Shown one piece after another: positions 34,846 to 42,862 of a DNA stretch of 64,000 nucleotides; position 1 is the stretch's first letter; every line of letters begins with the position of its first letter. The stretch is taken from positions 248,001 to 312,000 of the forward strand of contig NZ_JAAVUQ010000006.1 of NCBI RefSeq assembly GCF_018449515.1. The letters run 5' to 3'. Source of the DNA: Caballeronia sp. dw_19 (GTDB lineage: Bacteria; Pseudomonadota; Gammaproteobacteria; Burkholderiales; Burkholderiaceae). Under the pieces are notes generated by a model that ran no database searches, was not told the DNA's origin, and saw only the letters and a program-made list of their open reading frames with translations. Made by a program: the position numbers and the translations under genes.

Positions 34846-36573
34846 CTAATGCGTAAGCTCAGTATCCCTAATCACCATTCCATGGCGCTGCTCGGCGATG
34901 TCGCGGGACGATTCGATTTCCCGCCGCATGCGGATAGCATCCCATCCCAGCGAACTCGCCGCGATCGCCGCAGTTTCAGCCAGCACGGCGCCGGTCAATT
35001 GACCGGAGATGGCGATCGTCGTGCGACGGAAAAGCAGATCTGCAAGATGCGTCACTGCTTCGTGCTCGCATAGGTACTGAACCTCTCGCACTGTATAACT
35101 CGGCTCGCTTGCGAGCGGGCGGTCAGGGAGCCCGTCGTGTATCGACGAGCAGAACGCTGCGATGACGGATGCACTTGTACCGTAACGCGAGAATAAGGTT
35201 TCAGCTCGTTCAACCGGAACGCCGCAACGCGCGGCAAGCTCGTTGATCCACGCAGTCCGATCCCCTGAGGTCAGTGGAAAATCACGGCCTCCACCGATAG
35301 CTTCGTCGCGAGTGCTGACCCTGCGCGAACGTCCGAGACGCTTGAGCGTATCGTCGGCGACGGATTCGGCAAATCCCCGGAAGGTTGTCCATTTGCCGCC
35401 CACCAGCGAAAGCACAGCAGTTTGAGTGTCAGGCAGATGATCGACGTGCACCACGTGATCGCGACTCACGTCGCCCGGATTCGTGGCATCGGAATAGGGC
35501 AACGGCCGCACGCCGCTATAGCGAAACGTGATGTTCGATGCATCCAGTTCCAGGCGAGGAAAAATCTCCCGCAATACGCCGAGCATATAGTCGACCTCAC
35601 TGTCCTCGCAGCGAACCTGGTCAGGATCGCTTACGCGGATATCGGTCGAACCGACCAGAAGCCGGTCCATAAACGGATAGACAAGACAAATGCGACCGTC
35701 CTTCGAGCCGAAGTACACCATGCGGCCCCGCAGTTGCGCATGGAGCTCAGCATGCGTCACGATCAGGTGCGACCCCTTTGCTCCACCGATATACTTTCGC
35801 TTGATACCGAGCGCCTGGTTCACGCTGTCGATCCAGGCCCCACCGGCGTTGACGATGAGGGTCGGTGTCACAGGAAAAAGCCGCTCTGACACGAGATCCC
35901 GCAGCCAGACCGTGTCGCCTTCCACGTGATCAACCGTAACGTAGTTCGCCGCCGCGGCTTCCTCGCAAGCGGTCAGTCCGTCTGCTACCAGTTCGTAGTT
36001 CAGTCGTTCGGCCTGTGTCACCTGTGCATCGAAATACGTGGCGGTTGCCTTGATGGCGGGATCGAGTAATGGCAGACTTTGAAGAGAACGTCTTCTGAGC
36101 GCGACGTGGTGACGCGGGATCGTCCGGTGATGGCGACCGAGAAAATCGTAGATCGTGAGACCGAGTTTTGAAATGATCGCGCCGCGGTCGGCGAGCTTCG
36201 ACTTGACACCGAAAAATCGCAGCGTAGACGCAACAATGCCGCCAAAGTACGAATGAATCGGCAGTACCGTCTCCAGTGGCCGTACAAAATGCGGTGCGTT
36301 TTTCAGCAAGAGATTGCGTTCCAGTGTGGATTCGGCAACGAGGCCAAATTCACCGGTTTCAAGATACTTGAGGCCGCCGTGAATGAGCCTCGATGGCGCC
36401 GAACTTGCACCTGAGGCGAAGTCCGCTTTATCGATCAGCAGGCAGTCGACCTGTTGCAACGACAGGTCGCGGAATAGTCCTGCTCCATTAATTCCGCCAC
36501 CAACAATTAGCACGCTGACACGGCGCTGTTGCGTAAGCCGGTCGAGAAAGAATTCGCGGGATCGTTCGGTCAT
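34846..36573 (-). CDS. GlpD-like FAD-dependent polyol-phosphate dehydrogenase
   Basis: A 575-residue flavoprotein. It has a Rossmann motif SVLIVGGGINGAGLFRDLSL, the family signature SSAPSRLIHGGLKYLETGEF, the GSTDIRVSDP segment and a C-terminal DAO_C domain (EVQYLCEHEAVTHLADLLFR). GlpD oxidises sn-glycerol 3-phosphate at the inner membrane and feeds quinone; in this context the substrate may be a tetritol phosphate instead. It is longer than the second copy at 47846-49357 (503 residues). It follows an FGGY kinase after 26 bases, so kinase and dehydrogenase act in sequence. The start at 36573 precedes the flavin motif; a longer frame runs into the kinase and is spurious. Confidence 0.9.
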   Translation of the reverse strand: MTERSREFFLDRLTQQRRVSVLIVGGGINGAGLFRDLSLQQVDCLLIDKADFASGASSAPSRLIHGGLKYLETGEFGLVAESTLERNLLLKNAPHFVRPLETVLPIHSYFGGIVASTLRFFGVKSKLADRGAIISKLGLTIYDFLGRHHRTIPRHHVALRRRSLQSLPLLDPAIKATATYFDAQVTQAERLNYELVADGLTACEEAAAANYVTVDHVEGDTVWLRDLVSERLFPVTPTLIVNAGGAWIDSVNQALGIKRKYIGGAKGSHLIVTHAELHAQLRGRMVYFGSKDGRICLVYPFMDRLLVGSTDIRVSDPDQVRCEDSEVDYMLGVLREIFPRLELDASNITFRYSGVRPLPYSDATNPGDVSRDHVVHVDHLPDTQTAVLSLVGGKWTTFRGFAESVADDTLKRLGRSRRVSTRDEAIGGGRDFPLTSGDRTAWINELAARCGVPVERAETLFSRYGTSASVIAAFCSSIHDGLPDRPLASEPSYTVREVQYLCEHEAVTHLADLLFRRTTIAISGQLTGAVLAETAAIAASSLGWDAIRMRREIESSRDIAEQRHGMVIRDTELTH

Positions 36574-36599
36574 TGCTTGTCTCGTGATCAATGTCGTCG

Positions 36600-38123
36600 T
36601 CAATGCGTAGTGGCTGCGCGGTCGAGCGCCGGCCACAATGGGTTCATGCCTGAAATGAGCTGCATGTACAGGGTATACGCCTCGGTGAGCTGGCCGTGAC
36701 GTTCCGCGTCCGGCTGGTGTGTCCGCTGGATGCGGCATGCGCGCGTGGCGGCCTCCGCCAGGGATGCGAACACTCCTGCGCTCACGCTGGCACAGAGCGC
36801 TGCGCCAAGTGCACTCGCTTCCTGACTTTCCGGAATATCGATAGGAATCCCGATGGTATCGGCAAACAACTGGGCAAGCATGGGGCTTGATGATCCTCCA
36901 CCGGTCAGCCCCGCCCGCTGCGCCGGAAGCACGCTGGTCAGAGCTTCGACATGGTATCGGTGATTGAAGACCATGCCTTCGAGCACGGCCCGCGCCAGAT
37001 GGGCGCGACGGTGCCAGCCGCGGATGCCAAAAAACGAGGCGCTCGCGGGCTGCTCGAAGGGGGAGCCGAACAGGAATGGATGGAACATGACGGAACTCGG
37101 CTCGGCGAATGCCGCCTGTAATTCGTCTCCGATCAGGTCGAACAGCGAGCATCCGCGTTGCGAAGCCTGTTGCGCTTCGTGGGCAAAAAATTCACGCAGG
37201 AACCAGTCGACATTGCTCGATGAGGCCGGTGAAATCGACATGTTCATCCATTGACCGGGACGTGTGCCGTTGCGGCACGACCAGCGCGGATCCAGTTGCG
37301 GACGGTCCGACAGGATCTCGTTGATGCTGAACGTCCCCGCCGTAATCGACAAGATACCCGGCTCGGTGTTGCCTAGTCCCACGGCACTGGAGGTGACATC
37401 GTGCAATCCACACGCGACCGGCGTGCCCTCCTTCAGACCGGTTAGCGCGGCGGCTTGTGCGGTGACCCGGCCTGCGAGTGCCGTGGACGACACGATTTGC
37501 GGTAACGCGTGGCCAATAGACGCGAGGCCGTATAGATCGAGGACATCGCCGCTGTACTGTTGCGTGCGGACATCGGTAAAGGATGAACTGGCTTCCGTTG
37601 GGTCCGTTGCCGGGACGTCAGTCAGACAGAGACGAAGCCAGTCCTTGCAGAAGAGCACATGGCCGATTTTTGCGTACCGCTCGGGTTCGTTGACCTGGAT
37701 CCATTTGAGCAGGCTGACGGCGGCGTAGGGATACGGCTGCTGCCCGGTCAATTCCAGTGCCTGTTGCAGCACGCCGGCTTCGCGCCATTGATCGCGAACG
37801 TCGAAGGCCCGGCTGTCGAGCGACAGAATGCCGGGGCCGAGCGGAGCACCGGCGTGGTCGACCAGGTAGAGGCCGTCGCCGTGTCCGGTTACGCCGATAG
37901 CGGCGATCGCCTCGGCGGGCACTTGGCTAAGCGCGAGCGCATCGCGAATGGCGCCGCTTGCCGCTGCCCAGGTTTCTTCCATGTCGCGTTCGACGTGGCG
38001 GGGACGCGGCTGCCGCTGCTCCACACGCCGGGAGCCTACGGCCACGGTGCGACCGGTGGTGTCGAAGATAACGGCCTTGGTCGCGGTCGAGCCGCTGTCT
38101 AGGCCCAGCAGATATGTCGCCAT
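36600..38123 (-). CDS. FGGY-family carbohydrate kinase, LyxK-like
   Basis: A 507-residue kinase of the FGGY superfamily. ATP/phosphate motif YLLGLDSGSTATKAVIFD is at the N-terminus. Sugar-binding region VERDMEETW, IGVTGHGDGLYL, the CKDWLRLCLTDVPATDPTEA segment and C-terminal GLTGGGSSSPMLAQLFADTI follow. The general pattern is closest to L-xylulose kinase (LyxK) and related open-chain polyol or ketose kinases. It is the promoter-proximal gene of a two-gene set with the GlpD-like gene. With the inverted repeat upstream it is isolated from the main operon. The substrate is probably a polyol related to those of the main cluster. Confidence 0.88.
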   Translation of the reverse strand: MATYLLGLDSGSTATKAVIFDTTGRTVAVGSRRVEQRQPRPRHVERDMEETWAAASGAIRDALALSQVPAEAIAAIGVTGHGDGLYLVDHAGAPLGPGILSLDSRAFDVRDQWREAGVLQQALELTGQQPYPYAAVSLLKWIQVNEPERYAKIGHVLFCKDWLRLCLTDVPATDPTEASSSFTDVRTQQYSGDVLDLYGLASIGHALPQIVSSTALAGRVTAQAAALTGLKEGTPVACGLHDVTSSAVGLGNTEPGILSITAGTFSINEILSDRPQLDPRWSCRNGTRPGQWMNMSISPASSSNVDWFLREFFAHEAQQASQRGCSLFDLIGDELQAAFAEPSSVMFHPFLFGSPFEQPASASFFGIRGWHRRAHLARAVLEGMVFNHRYHVEALTSVLPAQRAGLTGGGSSSPMLAQLFADTIGIPIDIPESQEASALGAALCASVSAGVFASLAEAATRACRIQRTHQPDAERHGQLTEAYTLYMQLISGMNPLWPALDRAATTH

Positions 38124-38199
38124 TGTGTGTCCGATCCATTAGAGGTTTTTTTCCGTTCGCACTCGGGGTTGGGGGGCAGGTTGCTAGGGTTGGGGGTCG

Positions 38200-39240
38200 T
38201 GGTTTCGGTGTTAGGGGTATGTGCCGGGTTGGTGCTTTCGGTGTTAGCGGTCGGAGTCAATGCCGGGTTGGTGCTTTCGGCCGTGGTGGTCTGCGAGAGT
38301 CGGATTTTCTCTTTATCACTGTTAGCCACTGTGCGTGGCGGCACGTCATTTCTTTGTCCAAAGCGACAAAGAAACGAAGCAAAGAAAACGCTTTAACCGC
38401 TCTACCCTAAGTGTCCACAGCGTGCAGTTTTGATTCATAGGTGCCCCAAAAGCACGGTGCTCGCCAGAGCGACGGATGTGTGAACCCCTCCTTCTCGCGA
38501 ATCCTGACACGAACACGCTTCGCCCCGTACGCTCTCGGGCAAGCACAATTGCCAAGGAACCACACGCTTCGCCACCAGTGATTGAACCTGCCCAAGGAGC
38601 ACCCCGCGCTATCCGCGGATAACCTCCCTCCAAATATGTACGCGCCTCGAACCACGTCGCCAACCCGCCAGGAAACGAGGTCGTGAAGATGCGGGTGGCC
38701 GTAACCGACGAAAATAGCTGTACAGAACGCGCAGCCAATTCACAAAAAACTGAAGCAGTAAACACAAACACGCATGAAGCTGTGGCCTATGAATACGGCC
38801 GCACAGACCGGGTAGCTAACCCTGTCAAAAAACCGCAGCCGTAAATACCTGTAGGGCCGTGCGGGTTCCTTAGCAATCGTGCTTGCCCGAGAGCGTGCGG
38901 GGCGAAGCGTGTTCGTGTCAGGATTCGCGAGAAGGAGGGGTTCACACATCCGTCGCTCTGGCGAGCACCGTGCTTTTGGGGCACCTATGAATAGAAACTG
39001 CACGCTGTGGACACTTAGGGTAGCGTGGTTGAAAGCGTTTTCTTTGCTTCGTTTCTTTGTCGCTTTGGACAAAGAAATGACGTGCCGCCACGCACAGTGG
39101 CTAATAGTGATAAAGAGAAAATCCGACTCTCGCAGGCCACCACGGCCGAAAGCAGCAACCCGGCATTAACCTCGACCGCTAACCCCAGAACCGACCACCC
39201 CGGCATCAACCCCTGACCGCTAACACTGAAACCACCACCC
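38200..39240. repeat. Long imperfect inverted repeat, ~370-bp arms
   Basis: The left arm (about 38200-38568) is the reverse complement of the right arm (about 38860-39240), nearly identical over the inner 270 bases and with small indels outside; about 290 bases of unrelated sequence lie between. Each arm holds a nested 9-bp hairpin TTTCTTTGT/ACAAAGAAA (38349-38374; 39058-39083) and an outer block of degenerate tandem units of about 39 bases (...GCCGGGTTGGTGCTTTCGG). The outer flank on the right runs into CCCCTAACCCCTAACCCC. No gene is supported: antisense frames in both arms give the same low-complexity peptide and lack ribosome sites. It fills the gap between the main polyol operon and the second kinase/dehydrogenase pair. 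Confidence 0.85.
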
Positions 39241-39325
39241 CGGCGCATACCCCTAACCCCTAACCCCAACATCCCATCCCCCCACCACAAAACCCCTCCG
39301 GCGACAGCGCCCGCGCCCGGGCCCC

Positions 39326-39778
39326 TCACCGATGGTACTTGGAATCAACCTCATTAATCGCCGCCACATTGCCAGCGCTACGGCCATTCTCATCGAAGGC
39401 CTGCGCCAGAAAAGCATCGGCAATGCTCTTGGCCACCTCCGTCCCAATCACCCGCGAACCCATCGTGATGATCTGCGCATTATTCGACAGCGCCGCACGT
39501 TCCGCCGAATAGGTATCGTGACACAACGCAGCACGGATTCCCGGTATCTTGTTAGCCGAAATACTGACACCGATCCCCGTGCCACAGACCAGAATAGCCC
39601 GGTCGTAATCACCGCGTATCACGCCCGAAGCCACACGGTCAGACAAATTCGCATAGAACTCCTTCGGATCTGCCTCGTTGGTCGAAACCTCAAAAACCTC
39701 AAAGCGGTCCTTAAGGTGTTCAGCCAGCACATGAGCTAGTCCGGCCCCCGCGCTATCTCCGGCAATTGCAAGTTTCAT
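39326..39778 (-). CDS. rpiB: RpiB/LacAB-family sugar-phosphate isomerase
   Basis: A 150-residue protein of ribose-5-phosphate isomerase B family. It has the N-terminal [12 protein letters not shown] (family GxDHAG) and the catalytic Cys loop [20 protein letters not shown] with its phosphate-binding residues, and [13 protein letters not shown]. Asp-His of the usual DHAG is replaced by DSAG, as seen in isomerases acting on tetrose phosphates. In Brucella the RpiB-like EryI makes D-erythrose 4-phosphate in the erythritol pathway, and mycobacterial DerI does the same. This is the last gene of the main operon. Confidence 0.9.
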   Translation of the reverse strand: MKLAIAGDSAGAGLAHVLAEHLKDRFEVFEVSTNEADPKEFYANLSDRVASGVIRGDYDRAILVCGTGIGVSISANKIPGIRAALCHDTYSAERAALSNNAQIITMGSRVIGTEVAKSIADAFLAQAFDENGRSAGNVAAINEVDSKYHR

Positions 39779-39819
39779 GATGATCTCCTTCAGTTTGAAG
39801 TTCCACGCATGCGGACAGC

Positions 39820-40581
39820 TCAGAGCACCGCCCTGACACGCTCCAGGATGTCCAGATACCCATTCACGTCCCAGGCAGAGCGCCCAATGAACAGTCCGTC
39901 AATATGTTCGCAAGCAGCGAGTTCAGCACAGTTGCCGGGGTTGACCGAGCCGCCATAAAGGCACGGTACACGGCGGCCAAGAATGTCTCGCGCCACCGCG
40001 ATGATCTCCGCCTGCCGAGCATCGGCATAGTCGGCACTGGCCGGTATGCCGCCCTCGCCGATAGCCCAAACCGGCTCGTACGCGAGCAGGATCGGGGCCG
40101 TGTGTTGTTCCGGCTTCAATCGAGCCAGCGCGCCGCGTACTTCGGCAGCCAGAACGTCGGCTGCTCGCCCGCCTTCGCGATCGGCAAGCGTCTCGCCAAT
40201 GCAGATCAGCGGCGTCAACCCGTGGCGCACCGCCGCCTCGACCTTCAGTCCTACCGTGGCATCGGCCTCGCCAAAATGTTCGCGACGCTCGGAATGACCG
40301 AGTTCGACCAGATCCATGGCGCAATCGACCAGCATCGACGGTGAGATTTCACCGGTCCAGGCGCCATGATCGGCCCAGTGCATGTTCTGCGCACCGACCT
40401 TCACCGTGGTATCCGCGAGTATTGCCTTGACTTCGCGGATCGCGGTGAAGGGCGGAATCACGAAGCGCTGCATCCGCGGGTCGGCGGTGCCGGTAAGCAG
40501 ACCCTCGGCGAAAGCGCGCGCCTCCGCCAGGGTCTTGTTCATTTTCCAGCTGGTACCGATCCAGAAAGGGGAATGGGTCAT
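39820..40581 (-). CDS. Triosephosphate-isomerase-like tetrose-phosphate isomerase
   Basis: A 253-residue TIM-barrel enzyme. It has the catalytic Lys region GTSWKMNKT, the [13 protein letters not shown] loop, the catalytic Glu in [13 protein letters not shown] and the phosphate-binding [10 protein letters not shown]. All active-site residues of TIM are present. Its place beside RpiB and FGGY/GlpD genes fits the TIM paralogue (EryH in Brucella, LerI in mycobacteria) that interconverts erythrulose phosphates rather than glycolytic TpiA. It overlaps nothing: 41 bases separate it from rpiB and 130 bases from the binding-protein gene, where two hairpins lie. Confidence 0.88.
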   Translation of the reverse strand: MTHSPFWIGTSWKMNKTLAEARAFAEGLLTGTADPRMQRFVIPPFTAIREVKAILADTTVKVGAQNMHWADHGAWTGEISPSMLVDCAMDLVELGHSERREHFGEADATVGLKVEAAVRHGLTPLICIGETLADREGGRAADVLAAEVRGALARLKPEQHTAPILLAYEPVWAIGEGGIPASADYADARQAEIIAVARDILGRRVPCLYGGSVNPGNCAELAACEHIDGLFIGRSAWDVNGYLDILERVRAVL

Positions 40582-40625
40582 GATGATGTCGTCAATCAGA
40601 TGCACGAACTGGTGCTGCTGCACGC

Positions 40626-40657
40626 CGCGCCGGGGTAAGTCGGACTACCCCGGCGCG
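40626..40657 (-). terminator. Perfect hairpin upstream of the TIM-like gene
   Basis: A perfect 12-bp stem (40626-40637 with 40646-40657, core GCGCCGGGGTA) and eight-base loop, located 45 bases before the TIM-like start codon on the minus-strand transcript. No T run follows in that direction, so it is more likely an RNA-stabilising or attenuating structure than a complete terminator. Confidence 0.6.
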
Positions 40658-40663
40658 CAGGGT

Positions 40664-40699
40664 GAAAAACCGCAAGCGCCCTTCGGCGCGCTGCGGGTT
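40664..40699 (-). terminator. Rho-independent terminator or attenuator after the binding-protein gene
   Basis: Read on the minus strand, AACCCGCAGCGC (from 40699) pairs imperfectly with GCGCTTGCGGTT, followed by TTTTT (40668-40664), 13 bases after the binding-protein stop. It is a typical position for a leaky terminator that keeps binding-protein mRNA abundant relative to downstream genes. Confidence 0.7.
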
Positions 40700-40711
40700 C
40701 AAGCCGTAGCA

Positions 40712-41668
40712 TCACTTCGAAAGCGTAAATGCAGAGGTGTACTTATCCACATTGGCCTTGGTGATAAGAATGCAATCGAAGAGCTGCTTTTCAGTCTTGG
40801 CGCCCGTCTTGCCGGTCTTCAGAAACTGATCGGCCTCCTGCACCGCCTTGACCGAAAACGTGGCAACCGGCTGCAGTACCGTGTACTGCAACTCGCCGGC
40901 CTTGACCGCTGCAACCGCCGTCGGCGAACCGTCAAAACCACCTACCTTGATGCTCGAAAGTTTGCCCGCTTGCTTCAGCGCGGCAATCCCACCCAGCGCC
41001 ATCTCGTCGTTGCCGCTGATCACACCAATGATGTCCGGGTGCGCTTGCAACAGGCTCTGCATGGCGTTAAAGCCCTTGGTGCGATCCCAGTCAGCCACTT
41101 GCGATCCGACCTTCTTCAGATCGGGATACTGACTGAGCACGGACGTGTAGCCGTTGGAACGCGTGGCGGCATTGTTGTCGGACGGCGAGCCGAGCAGCTC
41201 GACGTAGTTGCCCTTCGACCCGACGTCCTTCACCCATTGCTGCGCGCCCAGCGCCGCACCCTGTGCGTTGTTGGAAACGAGCTGCGCCTTGGCCAGGCCC
41301 TCCTGGTTGATCTCGGCATTGACGAGGAAAACCGGAATATTGGCGGCCACCGCTTTTTTCACCGCACCAACGGACCCGCTGGCGTTCGCGGGATCAAGAA
41401 TGATCGCGACCGATTTGTTGGTGATGGCGGTGTCGATCAGTTGACTCTCGGCGTTGGTGTCGCCCTTCGAAGCCGCGACGTTCGCGGTGTATCCGAGCCG
41501 TTTCGCTTCGGCGGCGGCAACGTTGCCTTCGGTGAGCCAGTAGGGGTTCGAGGGATCGTTGACGATGATGGTCACGAGCCCTCCCGCTGCATGAGCCTGG
41601 CTTGCGAACAAAGGCGCAGCCAAGGCGACGGCGGCGGTGAGCAGCAGGGTTCTTCTCTTGGTTGTCAT
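40712..41668 (-). CDS. Sugar ABC transporter periplasmic binding protein
   Basis: A 318-residue periplasmic-binding protein of the RbsB type. A signal peptide (MTTKRRTLLLTAAVALAAPL, cleaved after SQAHA) precedes VTIIVNDPSNPYWLTEGNVA, AIILDPANASGSVGAVKKAV and the hinge GVISGNDEMALGGIAALKQA. An AGGAGA site lies upstream of the ATG. It delivers sugar or polyol to the permease/ATPase encoded directly upstream. Substrate is likely erythritol or a related polyol from context. Confidence 0.94.
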   Translation of the reverse strand: MTTKRRTLLLTAAVALAAPLFASQAHAAGGLVTIIVNDPSNPYWLTEGNVAAAEAKRLGYTANVAASKGDTNAESQLIDTAITNKSVAIILDPANASGSVGAVKKAVAANIPVFLVNAEINQEGLAKAQLVSNNAQGAALGAQQWVKDVGSKGNYVELLGSPSDNNAATRSNGYTSVLSQYPDLKKVGSQVADWDRTKGFNAMQSLLQAHPDIIGVISGNDEMALGGIAALKQAGKLSSIKVGGFDGSPTAVAAVKAGELQYTVLQPVATFSVKAVQEADQFLKTGKTGAKTEKQLFDCILITKANVDKYTSAFTLSK

Positions 41669-41738
41669 GGTAAGTCTCCTTTTTTGATTAGTGATGGCGT
41701 CGGGATAAGACATTCTTCTCGGGGTCCGGTGGCGCGGC

Positions 41739-42836
41739 TCAGGCCTTGCCGCCTTGTGGAGAAGTGGGTTGACCGGCGGTCGGCGCAGGACGCTTGACAC
41801 GGCGGCGATATTGAATGGCGTTGAGCAACACCGCGAGCACGATGACCGCACCGGTGAACACCGTTTGCCAGTAGGAGGAAATGCCGATGATCACGAGACC
41901 GTCGGACAGGAAACCGATCACGAAGGCGCCGAGCAGCGTTCCGCGGATGTTGCCGGTGCCGCCCATCAACGACGCGCCTCCGATCACCACGGCGGCGATG
42001 GCCGTCAGTTCATAGGTCGTGCCGGCCGTCGGACCTGCGGACGTGAGCTGCGAGGACAGGATCAACCCGGCGATGGCGGCACAGACGCCGGACATCATGT
42101 ACACGCTGATCTGCACTCTTTTCACGGGAACGCCGGAGAGTTGGGCTGCGCGCTCGTTGCCGCCGGAGGCGTAGAGCCAGCGACCGAAGGCCGTACGGGT
42201 AAGCATGACGCTGCCCAAGATCCCGATGACCGCGAGGATCAGGACGCCGACGGGGACATTGAACAGACGGTCAAAGCCGAGCCCGTTGAATCCGACATTA
42301 CCCAGATCCGCGTGGCCGCCCAGGTTGTTGTAGGTCAGGCCGTTGGTCATCAGGAGAGCAAGTCCCCGTACCACATACATCACCCCGAGCGTGGCGACGA
42401 ACGCCGGCACTTTGAAGCGCGCGATGAGCACGCCGTTAACCAGGCCGATGAAGGCGCCAAGCAGACAGCACAGCACCACCACGACCCAGACCGCCGGATA
42501 CAGCACGACGCCAAACAGGTTCAGCGTCACACCCTGCAGGAAGAACCCCGCGACCACGCCGGACAGGCCGAGCGTGGACCCGACCGACAGGTCGATTCCG
42601 CCGTTGATGATCACCAGCAGCATGCCGATCGCGAGGATACCGTAGATGGCCACATGCGAGGCCATCGTCAGGAAGTTTTCGACTGCGAAGTAATACGGCG
42701 AGAGAAACGAAAATACGATGATGATCACGATCAGCGCAAAGAATGCACGTCCTTCGAGCAGCATCTTGCCGATGTCGAAACCGTCGCCGAACCGGCTGGC
42801 GCGAGTTGACGTGGAAGTTTTGGCGGAGTCGTTCAT
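41739..42836 (-). CDS. Sugar ABC transporter permease, RbsC family
   Basis: A 365-residue inner-membrane protein with eight to ten hydrophobic segments. It shows family motifs INGGIDLSVGSTLGLSGVVA and GGASLMGGTGNIRGTLLGAF, the EAA-like cytoplasmic loop that contacts the ATPase. The start at 42836 was taken because CTGGAGACC precedes it; the frame to 42983 has no such leader. It lies 26 bases after the ATPase gene. Only one permease gene is present, so the transporter works as a homodimer, as in RbsC. Confidence 0.93.
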   Translation of the reverse strand: MNDSAKTSTSTRASRFGDGFDIGKMLLEGRAFFALIVIIIVFSFLSPYYFAVENFLTMASHVAIYGILAIGMLLVIINGGIDLSVGSTLGLSGVVAGFFLQGVTLNLFGVVLYPAVWVVVVLCCLLGAFIGLVNGVLIARFKVPAFVATLGVMYVVRGLALLMTNGLTYNNLGGHADLGNVGFNGLGFDRLFNVPVGVLILAVIGILGSVMLTRTAFGRWLYASGGNERAAQLSGVPVKRVQISVYMMSGVCAAIAGLILSSQLTSAGPTAGTTYELTAIAAVVIGGASLMGGTGNIRGTLLGAFVIGFLSDGLVIIGISSYWQTVFTGAVIVLAVLLNAIQYRRRVKRPAPTAGQPTSPQGGKA

Positions 42837-42862
42837 GTTCAGGTCTCCAGGCATTTCTATGA

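Noticed and set aside
36574..37152. N-terminal extension of the GlpD-like frame into the kinase gene
   Set aside because: The extra residues are Arg-rich, overlap the kinase in another frame, and the flavin motif begins just after the ATG at 36573.
38346..39329. Minus- and plus-strand frames of 60-140 codons in the inverted repeat
   Set aside because: The same peptide appears in both arms in opposite orientation, low-complexity, without ribosome sites; the repeat explains it better than protein coding.
40382..41797. 471-codon plus-strand frame across the isomerase and binding-protein genes
   Set aside because: The minus strand encodes clear TIM-like and RbsB-like proteins here; the plus frame gives an Arg-rich sequence without any family feature.
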